NCBI RefSeq assembly: GCF_001625365.1
Contig: NZ_LJJF01000001.1
Coordinates: 3,356,501-3,420,500 of the forward strand
Direction of reading: 5' to 3'
DNA from: Streptomyces sp. MJM8645
GTDB lineage: Bacteria; Actinomycetota; Actinomycetes; Streptomycetales; Streptomycetaceae
DNA length: 64,000 nt
In this document: positions 57,863-64,000 of the stretch, piece after piece
Layout: each line of letters starts with the position of its first letter
How positions within the stretch are numbered: position 1 is the first letter of the stretch
Position numbers and translations under genes: made by a program
The notes under the pieces: generated by a model
Told to the model about the DNA's origin: nothing
What the model saw: the letters and a program-made list of their open reading frames with translations, nothing else
Database searches by the model: none

Positions 57863-59575
57863 TCACTCCGGCCGCCCCAGCAGCCCGGTCAGGTGCGCGG
57901 GCGTGGCCACCGGGCAGACCTTGTGCACGAAGTCCCGCCGCAGCGCGTGGTACGGCTCGCCCGCCCGGTAGAAGTTGGCGTGCATCCGCCGCAGTTCCTC
58001 CGCCCGGTACTCGGCCAGCGGCTTCGCCTCCTCGTCGACGGACCGGCGGCGCTTCTTGTCGACCAGCCGCCCGGTGAGTTCGGGCGAGGCGCCGAGCGCG
58101 GCGGCCTCCCGGACCACCCAGCGCCGGAAGGCGGCCGCGTCCCCGCCGCAGGTGCGGTCCACCAGGCCGATCCGGCGGGCGTGTTCGGCGCCGACCGGCA
58201 GCGCCTCGGTGGTCAGCCGCGCGGCCTGCTCATCGCCGACCCGGCGCGGCAGGGTGTACGTCCAGTACTCGGAGCCGTAGAGGCCCATCAGCCGGTAGTG
58301 CGGGTTGAGCACCGCCGACTCCCTGCACCACACCTCGTCGGCGGCGAGGGCCGCCATCAGGCCGCCGGCCGCCGCGTTCCCGGCCAGGGCGGCGACGGTG
58401 AGCTTGTCGGTCGTGGTGAGGACCGCGTGGACCAGGTCGTCCATCGCGTTGATGTTCTCCCAGGACTCCAGCGCCGGGAAGGCCGCACCCTCGATGACGT
58501 TGAGGTGGATCCCGTTGGAGTAGAAGTCCCGGGGCGCCCCGAGCACCAGCACCGAGGTGGGCCGGTCGGCGGCCTCGCGGTAGGCGGCGAGCAGCCGGCG
58601 GCACTGCCCGGTGCTCATCGCCCCGCCCGCGTAGGCGAATTCGAGGTAGCCGACGTCGCCCTCCTCGCGGTAGCGCAGCTCCGACCAGGTCTCCCGGCGG
58701 GCCGCCGAGGTCGGTGTCACCGGGACTTCGCGGACCCGGTGCAGCAGGCCGGCGAGCACCGTCGCGGCCGGCTGCTTGAACGTGGCGGGCCCGCCCGGGG
58801 TGCGGCGCGGGCGCAGCTGGGGGATCCAGACCGCGCCGTCCACGGTGGCGCGGCAGATCGCGCCGTCGCGGGTGGCGAGCACGGCGCCGGGCACCGGGCC
58901 GCGCAGCTCGTCCTCGGGGTGGCCGCCGTGCAGGAAGTGCTCGCGCCCGAACAGCTCGTCGAGCACGCCGGGTTGGGAGTCGGCGGCGCGGAGCTTGCGC
59001 AGCACGATGGCGGTGTCGTCGGCGGCCCAGTCGATCCGGCGCGCGTCCTGCCGCAGGAGGGGCCGCAGTCTGCCGTGGACGTCCGGCCGGTCGTAGTCGA
59101 GCGGTTCGGGGGTGAACAGCCCGCCCTCGAAGCGCTGGACGGCGAGCAGGACGGCCTCGACGGCGGCGTCGGCGACCTCGCCCCGGTACAGCTCGCTCTT
59201 GCCGCAGTCGGTGACGGGGAACTCGACGGACGCCCAGATGTCGCCGGCGTCCATCTCCTCGACGGCCTGGAGGACGGTCACGCCCCAGCGGTCCGCCCCC
59301 TCGGTGATCGCCCAGTCGAGCGAGGAGGGGCCGCGGTCGCCCTGGGGGCCGGGGTGCACGATCAGGACGGTCCGGGTGGACCAGATGTCCTGCGGGACGG
59401 CCTTGGTGAGCATCGGACAGATGATCAGTTCGGGGTCGGTACGGTCCACCGCCGTCCTCATCGCCTCGTCGCCGAGGGCGAGTTGGACGGCGACCTGGTG
59501 GCCGCGCCCGCGCAGCTCGGTGTGGACGCGCTGGGTCAGGCTGTTGAACGCGCTGGCGATCAGGAGAATGCGCAA
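57863..59575 (-). CDS. hypX: HypX/HoxX-like hydrogenase maturation protein
   Basis: A 570-residue fusion: an N-terminal formyltransferase-like half (MRILLIASAFNSLTQRVHTEL; VLIVHPGPQGDRGPSSLDWAI) and a C-terminal enoyl-CoA-hydratase-like half (GAPRDFYSNGIHLNVIEG; ALAGNAAAGGLMAALAADEVW; RLMGLYGSEYWTYTLPRRVG). HypX makes CO from formyl-THF for the active-site ligand of O2-tolerant NiFe hydrogenases. It starts with TTG at 59575, GGAGG 5 nt upstream. No hydrogenase or hyp gene is in the window, so its partner lies elsewhere or its job differs. A 15-bp palindrome is upstream. Confidence 0.9.
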   Translation of the reverse strand: MRILLIASAFNSLTQRVHTELRGRGHQVAVQLALGDEAMRTAVDRTDPELIICPMLTKAVPQDIWSTRTVLIVHPGPQGDRGPSSLDWAITEGADRWGVTVLQAVEEMDAGDIWASVEFPVTDCGKSELYRGEVADAAVEAVLLAVQRFEGGLFTPEPLDYDRPDVHGRLRPLLRQDARRIDWAADDTAIVLRKLRAADSQPGVLDELFGREHFLHGGHPEDELRGPVPGAVLATRDGAICRATVDGAVWIPQLRPRRTPGGPATFKQPAATVLAGLLHRVREVPVTPTSAARRETWSELRYREEGDVGYLEFAYAGGAMSTGQCRRLLAAYREAADRPTSVLVLGAPRDFYSNGIHLNVIEGAAFPALESWENINAMDDLVHAVLTTTDKLTVAALAGNAAAGGLMAALAADEVWCRESAVLNPHYRLMGLYGSEYWTYTLPRRVGDEQAARLTTEALPVGAEHARRIGLVDRTCGGDAAAFRRWVVREAAALGASPELTGRLVDKKRRRSVDEEAKPLAEYRAEELRRMHANFYRAGEPYHALRRDFVHKVCPVATPAHLTGLLGRPE

Positions 59576-59632
59576 GAGGGCCTCCGGACAGGGACTGGGG
59601 TCGCGCGCAGGCGATGAAACCAGGGCATGGAC

Positions 59633-59647
59633 ACGTAATGATTACGT
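59633..59647. promoter_or_regulatory. Palindrome ACGTAATGATTACGT upstream of hypX
   Basis: A perfect 7-bp dyad around one G, 58 bp before the hypX start, in AT-richer DNA (CACGTAATGATTACGTTC). Probable operator of a dimeric regulator. Confidence 0.55.
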
Positions 59648-59775
59648 TCTACGCCTTCCCGCCCGACCCTCACGCACTCCGCACACCTGTGCGCCCGGCG
59701 TGGCGTCCGCTTCGCCGGATCTCCCCAGCCCCTCCCCGGAGTTGACGGCATCGACCGCCCGCCGGCATCGACAGG

Positions 59776-59834
59776 CCCGGCCGCTCCCCGGCATTGACGG
59801 CCCCGGCCGCTCCCCGGCGTCGACGACCCCGGCC
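59776..59834. repeat. 26-bp tandem repeat after the SLATT gene
   Basis: Two copies plus a partial third of CCCGGCCGCTCCCCGGCATT-type units lie just beyond the stop of the second SLATT/DUF4231 gene. Confidence 0.75.
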
Positions 59835-59835
59835 G

Positions 59836-60759
59836 CTACCGCGGAAACGCCCGGCGGGCCCGCCAGGTGGTGTGCTCGCGGGACACCGCGTCCTCCGCCT
59901 CGGCGGCCATCCGGGCCCAGCGCGCCTCGGCGTCCGGCGTCTTGAGGTCGAGGTCGGAGAGCTGGTTGCCGACGTTCTCCAGTTCGCGCGCGGCCAGCTG
60001 GTAGGCGGCGGCCAGCGGGCGCAGCTGCTTGAGCTGGGTCCAGGCGATGACGGCGGCGGCCGCGGCCGAGCTGGCGCCGAAGACGTGCACCTGGAGGGCG
60101 CCGGTGGCCTGGGCGACGGCCGCCGCCGCGCCGATGATGATCAGCGCCGCGATGCCGAGCCCCCAGGACACCGCCTGTGTCTCGCACGCCTCGGCCCGGG
60201 CGCGGTACCAGGTGCGCTGGCCCTCGACCCGGGTGCGCAGGTAGAGCATGCGGCGGGTGGTCAGGCTGCCGGCCCGCATCCGCCGCATCTCCGGGGTGAT
60301 CTCGGGGACGGTGCCGGGCGGCACGATCTCCGGGTCCTCGAAGGCCCGCAGCACGTCCTCGACCTGGAGCAGGTAGCCGCGGTCCACGTCCGCGGACTCC
60401 GCCTCGCCGTCGAACGGCCGGGCCCGGACGGTGTACTTCCAGGCCAGCGTCTTGACCGACTCGGCCGCCGCCCGGGCCTCGTACCAGCGCCCCTGCGGGT
60501 TGCTGCGGCGCAGCCGGGACCAGAAGTAGCCGGCGATCAGGAAGGCGCCCACCGAGTACAGCGGCACGCTGTCGAAGGAGCCGCGGTCCTTCGGCCCGGG
60601 GAACGAGCCGATCACGGCGGCGATCACCAGCATGGCGATCAGTCCGCGGTACCAGCGCAGCGTCTCGCGCTGGCCGTCCAGCGAGGCCTTGTCCGCCGTC
60701 CAGAACAGCTCCGGCAGCAGCTTCGCCTCGTCTCCCCCGGGCGGATCCTGTTGCACCAT
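59836..60759 (-). CDS. SLATT/DUF4231 two-TM membrane protein (copy 2)
   Basis: A 307-residue paralogue of the protein at 28299-29237: LLPELFWTADKASLDGQRETLRWYRGL matches LLPGFFWAADAASLRGQRRSVL, and NPQGRWYEARAAAESVKTLAWKYTVRARPF and AEDAVSREHTTWRARR are shared nearly verbatim. TM pairs lie at about 35-80 and 200-250. ATG at 60759 with GGAGGGGG. It stands alone, without a hydrolase partner. SLATT proteins are predicted membrane effectors; no signalling gene is adjacent. Confidence 0.87.
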   Translation of the reverse strand: MVQQDPPGGDEAKLLPELFWTADKASLDGQRETLRWYRGLIAMLVIAAVIGSFPGPKDRGSFDSVPLYSVGAFLIAGYFWSRLRRSNPQGRWYEARAAAESVKTLAWKYTVRARPFDGEAESADVDRGYLLQVEDVLRAFEDPEIVPPGTVPEITPEMRRMRAGSLTTRRMLYLRTRVEGQRTWYRARAEACETQAVSWGLGIAALIIIGAAAAVAQATGALQVHVFGASSAAAAAVIAWTQLKQLRPLAAAYQLAARELENVGNQLSDLDLKTPDAEARWARMAAEAEDAVSREHTTWRARRAFPR

Positions 60760-60888
60760 CGGTCGAGCCCCCTCCCCGTGTCCGTCCAGGCAGTATTCCC
60801 TCCGTCAACTTCGCTACACAGGCCCCTTTTTGACATTTTTCCCGGCGGTGATCGCCGAACCGCCCTCGAAACCGGTACAACCGGTTGC

Positions 60889-61338
60889 ATGCCGCTGCAC
60901 TGGAAGCTCGTCATCGACTGCGCCGACCCGAACCGCCTGGCCGCCTTCTGGGCCGCCGCCCTCGACCACACGCTTGAGGAGCACAGCGCCCTGATCACCC
61001 GCCTGCTCGACGCCGGTGCCGTCACCCCGGACGCCGTCACCGAGGTCGACGGCCACCCCGCCTGGCGCACCCTCGCCGCCGTCCGCCACCCCGAGGACCC
61101 GTACGACCCCGCCACCGGCACCGGCCTGGGCCGCCGCCTGCTCTTCCAGGCCGTCCCCGAGCCGAAGCACGGCAAGAACCGCCTCCACCTCGACGTGCAC
61201 CCGGGCCCGGGCGAGCGCGAGTCCACCGTCGCCCGCCTCCAGGCGCTCGGCGCCACCGTGCTGAACGACATCAAGGAGCCCGGCGGCGCTTGGACACTCA
61301 TGGCCGATCCCGAGGGCAATGAGTTCTGCGTTCACTGA
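60889..61338 (+). CDS. VOC-family (glyoxalase-like) protein
   Basis: A 149-residue VOC-fold protein: LHWKLVIDCADPNRLAAFWAAAL, LLFQAVPEPKHGKNRLHLDVHPG and WTLMADPEGNEFCVH. This resembles the glyoxalase-like domain often called VOC/PhnB-like in Streptomyces. ATG at 60889, leader weakly purine-rich. It converges with the NCS2 permease; a hairpin separates them. Confidence 0.85.
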   Translation: MPLHWKLVIDCADPNRLAAFWAAALDHTLEEHSALITRLLDAGAVTPDAVTEVDGHPAWRTLAAVRHPEDPYDPATGTGLGRRLLFQAVPEPKHGKNRLHLDVHPGPGERESTVARLQALGATVLNDIKEPGGAWTLMADPEGNEFCVH

Positions 61339-61370
61339 CCGCCGGCCCGGGGCAGGCGCCCCGGGAACGA

Positions 61371-61416
61371 CGGCGGCCCCGCCCCTTCCCCGGAGGGGGA
61401 CAGGACGGGGCCGCCG
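61371..61416. terminator. Bidirectional terminator, VOC/NCS2
   Basis: An 11-bp perfect stem (61371-61381 with 61406-61416) and a 24-nt loop. Confidence 0.7.
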
Positions 61417-61432
61417 GTGGAGCGGTACGGCG

Positions 61433-62893
61433 TCAGAGCAGGCCGAGGGCCGGCATCAGGTAGTAGAAGGCGAACACCGACGCCACCGCGTACAGCGGGA
61501 CGGGCACGCTGCGCCCGCGCCCGGCGGCCAGGCGCAGGACGCAGAAGGCGATGAAGCCGAAGCCGATGCCGTTGGTGATGCTGTAGGTGAACGGCATCAT
61601 CACGATCGTCAGGAAGGCCGGGATCGCGATGGTGTGGTCCGACCAGTCGATCTCCTTGATCGAGCCCGCCAGGATCAGGAAGCCGACGGTGACCAGGGCC
61701 GGGGTCGCGGCCTGGGCCGGGACCATGGTGGCGAGCGGCGTGAGGAAGAGCGCGACCACGAAGAGCAGGCCGGTGACGATCGAGGCGAAGCCGGTCCGGG
61801 CGCCCTCGCCGACACCGGCGGTGGACTCCACGAAGCAGGTGTTCGCGGAGGCGGAGGTGGCGCCGCCGGCCGCGGTGGCGATGCCGTCGACCATCAGGAT
61901 CTTGTTGATGCCGGGCAGGTCGCCGTTCTCGTCGAGCAGGTGGGCCTCGTCGGCGACGCCGAGGATGGTGCCCATCGCGTCGAAGAAGCAGGACATCAGC
62001 ACGGTGAAGACGAACAGCACGCCGGTCAGCACGCCGACCTTCTCGAAGCCGCCGAACAGGCTGACCTTGCCGACCAGGCCGAAGTCCGGGGCGGCGACCG
62101 GGTTGCCCGGCCAGGCCGGGACGGTCAGGCCCCACTTGAGCGCCGGGACGTCGACGAGCTTGTCGATCACCACGGCGAGCGCGGTGCTGACCACGATGCT
62201 GATCAGGATGGCGCCGGGCACCTTGCGGATCAGCAGGACGAGGGTGAGCAGCAGGCCAAACACGAAGATCAGCACCGGCCAGCCGAGCAGGTGCCCGCTG
62301 CCGCCGAGCTGCAGCGGGACGGTGGTGTGCGCGGCGTCCGGCATGCGGCTGACGAAGCCGGAGTCGACCAGGCCGACGAGGGCGATGAACAGGCCGATAC
62401 CGATCGCGATGGCCTTGCGCAGCCCGAGCGGCACGGCGTTCATGACCCGCTCGCGCAGGCCGGTGGCGACCAGCAGCATGATCGCGAAGCCGGCCAGCAC
62501 GACCATGCCCATGGCGTCCGGCCAGGTCATCTTGGGGGCGAGCTGGAGCGCCACGATGGTGTTGACGCCGAGGCCGGCGGCCAGGCCGATCGGGACGTTG
62601 CCGATCACGCCCATCAGCAGGGTGGTGAGACCTGCGGTGAGGGCGGTGGCGGTGACCAGCTGGGCGCTGTCCAGGTGGGCCCCGGTCATGTCCGTGGCGC
62701 TGCCCAGGATGATCGGGTTGAGCACCAGGATGTACGCCATGGTGAAGAAGGTGGCGACGCCGCCGCGGATCTCGCGCGGCAGGGTGGAGCCGCGCTCGCT
62801 GATCCGGAAGTAGCGGTCCAGGGCGCCGGCGGGGGGCTTGGGGGCGCTGGAGGCGGGTTCGGGCGACTCGGTGGTCGGCTGGACCACAGGCAT
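61433..62893 (-). CDS. NCS2-family nucleobase permease (AzgA-like)
   Basis: A 486-residue, ~14-TM permease. REIRGGVATFFTMAYILVLNPIIL is the AzgA-type start; GLGVNTIVAL, FFDAMGTILGVADEAHLLDENGDLPGINKILMVDGIATAAGGATSASANTCFVESTAGVGEGARTG is the NCS2 signature region. Transports purines such as hypoxanthine, adenine or guanine; exact substrate unknown. ATG at 62893 with AGAGGA upstream. Divergent from the DUF2530 gene. Confidence 0.92.
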   Translation of the reverse strand: MPVVQPTTESPEPASSAPKPPAGALDRYFRISERGSTLPREIRGGVATFFTMAYILVLNPIILGSATDMTGAHLDSAQLVTATALTAGLTTLLMGVIGNVPIGLAAGLGVNTIVALQLAPKMTWPDAMGMVVLAGFAIMLLVATGLRERVMNAVPLGLRKAIAIGIGLFIALVGLVDSGFVSRMPDAAHTTVPLQLGGSGHLLGWPVLIFVFGLLLTLVLLIRKVPGAILISIVVSTALAVVIDKLVDVPALKWGLTVPAWPGNPVAAPDFGLVGKVSLFGGFEKVGVLTGVLFVFTVLMSCFFDAMGTILGVADEAHLLDENGDLPGINKILMVDGIATAAGGATSASANTCFVESTAGVGEGARTGFASIVTGLLFVVALFLTPLATMVPAQAATPALVTVGFLILAGSIKEIDWSDHTIAIPAFLTIVMMPFTYSITNGIGFGFIAFCVLRLAAGRGRSVPVPLYAVASVFAFYYLMPALGLL

Positions 62894-63055
62894 GCGTGCG
62901 TCCTCTGTGGGGGAGCTGAGGAGGGGGGACGCCCGGGGCGACGGTGGCCGGGCGGGGAACTTTCAGTATGGTTTCCCGATCGCACACGCGCTATCTTCGC
63001 GCGTAGAAACCAGAGGGCCCCTGCGGGCCTGCCGCCGCACCGTACGCTAGGCCCC

Positions 63056-63358
63056 ATGCCCAAGACGCCGCTGCACCCCTCGCCCCCTCCGCTGGAGGCC
63101 AACGACGTCGCCATCGTCGGCGGCGGCACGGTGCTGTGGTTCGTCGCCTTCCTGGCCCTGCTCCCCTTCCAGGGCACCCTCTCCGACCACGGCCACGGCA
63201 CCTGGCCGTGGATCTGCCTCTCCGGCGGCCTGCTCGGCCTGATCGGCCTCTGGTACTGCCGCGCCCGACGGGACGCCATCGCCCGCGACCGCGCCGCCGA
63301 GGCCGCGAACCGGGCGGCCGGAGACGACGGCCAGGACCCGGCCACCCAGTCGGACTGA
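63056..63358 (+). CDS. DUF2530 small membrane protein
   Basis: A 100-residue protein with two TM helices (VAIVGGGTVLWFVAFLALLPF; WICLSGGLLGLIGLWYC) followed by a charged helix (RARRDAIARDRAAEAANRAAG). This is the actinobacterial DUF2530 family, typically beside the purine permease. ATG at 63056. Function unknown; the location suggests a link to the NCS2 gene, but it is divergently read. Confidence 0.85.
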   Translation: MPKTPLHPSPPPLEANDVAIVGGGTVLWFVAFLALLPFQGTLSDHGHGTWPWICLSGGLLGLIGLWYCRARRDAIARDRAAEAANRAAGDDGQDPATQSD

Positions 63359-63410
63359 ATAGTCCTTTAGTAGCACGCACCGGACATAAGGCACCCGTAG
63401 AGTCGGTGCC

Positions 63411-64000
63411 ATGACGCAGCCTGCCCACCCCGCGGAAGAGCAGCCCGGCGACGCCGACCGCCCCGACGGTGCGCACCCCCTCGGGCTGCTGCCCGGCCGA
63501 CGCGGCGGGCTGACCTCCGCCGAGGTGGCCGAACGCGTCGCGCGCGGACAGGTCAACGACGTCCCCGTACGGTCCAGCCGCTCCGCCAAGGAGATCGTCC
63601 GGGCCAACGTCTTCACCCGCTTCAACGCGATCATCGGCGTGATGTTCGGGATCATCCTGATCGTCGGCCCGCTCCAGGACGGCCTGTTCGGCCTGGTCAT
63701 CGTCGCCAACACGGCGATCGGCATCATCCAGGAGCTGCGCGCCAAGAAGACCCTGGACAGCCTGGCCCTGATCGGCGAGGCCCGCCCCGAGGTCCGCCGG
63801 GACGGCACCGTCGAACAGATCTCCGTCGCCGAGATCGTGCTCGACGACACGGTGCTGCTCGGCATCGGCGACAAGGTGATCGTCGACGGCGAGGTCACCG
63901 AGGCGGACGGCCTGGAGATCGACGAGTCGCTGCTCACCGGCGAGCCCGACCCCGTCCTCAAACAGCCCGGCGACCAGGTCATGTCCGGCAGCTTCGTGGT
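63411..64000 (+). CDS. Cation-translocating P-type ATPase (5' part, cut by window end)
   Basis: The first ~196 residues of an HAD-superfamily P-type ATPase; the gene continues past 64000. After a Pro/Asp-rich leader come [39 protein letters not shown], then membrane helices ([43 protein letters not shown]) and the actuator domain ([34 protein letters not shown], containing the TGE motif). Metal or cation substrate cannot be told without the missing DKTGT and TM6 segments. ATG at 63411; the DUF2530 gene ends 52 bp upstream. Confidence 0.88.
   Translation, partial: MTQPAHPAEEQPGDADRPDGAHPLGLLPGRRGGLTSAEVAERVARGQVNDVPVRSSRSAKEIVRANVFTRFNAIIGVMFGIILIVGPLQDGLFGLVIVANTAIGIIQELRAKKTLDSLALIGEARPEVRRDGTVEQISVAEIVLDDTVLLGIGDKVIVDGEVTEADGLEIDESLLTGEPDPVLKQPGDQVMSGSFV

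Overview
The window is very GC-rich, densely coded DNA with abundant GTG starts, G/C-biased third codon positions and strong GC stem-loops at gene ends. Together with the futalosine menaquinone genes mqnA and mqnC, a DmdR1-type iron regulator, a protein of the SCO4402 family, an NsdA-like regulator and several XRE/DUF5753 + DUF397 pairs, this points to Streptomycetaceae (Streptomyces or Kitasatospora). Most of it looks like core chromosome. No tRNA, rRNA, CRISPR array, transposase or integrase was seen.

Layout. 0-6.7 kb: MazG-like protein and a minus-strand menaquinone group (geranylgeranyl-reductase-like enzyme, menG, mqnC, mqnA) with a shortened amidohydrolase relative. 7-15.4 kb: cold-shock gene with a long leader, dicarboxylate symporter, two MFS transporters, LacI and GlxA/AraC regulators, DUF4229 protein. 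15.8-25.9 kb: HATPase anti-sigma-like kinase, ECF sigma factor with its zinc anti-sigma factor, purU, SCO4402-family gene, ABC-type binding lipoprotein, Pro/Gln-rich membrane protein, NsdA-like regulator, primase-polymerase-like gene. 26.4-31.1 kb: dmdR1, a SIS-domain gene, a SLATT/DUF4231 membrane gene coupled to an alpha/beta hydrolase, a 2-hydroxyacid dehydrogenase.

31.2-48.3 kb is the accessory heart. It carries an FxSxx-COOH peptide system in two separated modules: fxsC-fxsT (TIR-like protein; ParA-like/TIR/NB-ARC/TPR giant) and fxsA-fxsB-AAC(3)-like (precursor peptide ending F-N-S-S-I, radical-SAM maturase fused to an HExxH domain, acetyltransferase-like protein). Between them are XRE/DUF5753, DUF397 and DUF6879 regulator modules, some intact and some decayed, a three-gene operon ending in a 32-residue membrane peptide, a P450, and a 35-residue Lys/Gly/Asp-rich peptide gene joined to an isoaspartyl-methyltransferase-like gene. 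Three transcription units here share one promoter architecture. A family of small hairpins with GAAGTCG/CGACTTC arms clusters at 43.5-44.8 kb.

48.8-64 kb returns to core genes: pdxH, a second-type citrate synthase, serC, thpR, GNAT, MarR-MFS pair, two VOC proteins, an MHYT sensor, a hypX homologue without other hydrogenase genes nearby, a second SLATT/DUF4231 gene, an NCS2 permease, a DUF2530 protein, and a P-type ATPase running off the right edge. Short tandem repeats just after stop codons recur across the window. Starts were chosen by Shine-Dalgarno spacing, overlap with the preceding gene and remembered homologue N-termini; no database search was possible.
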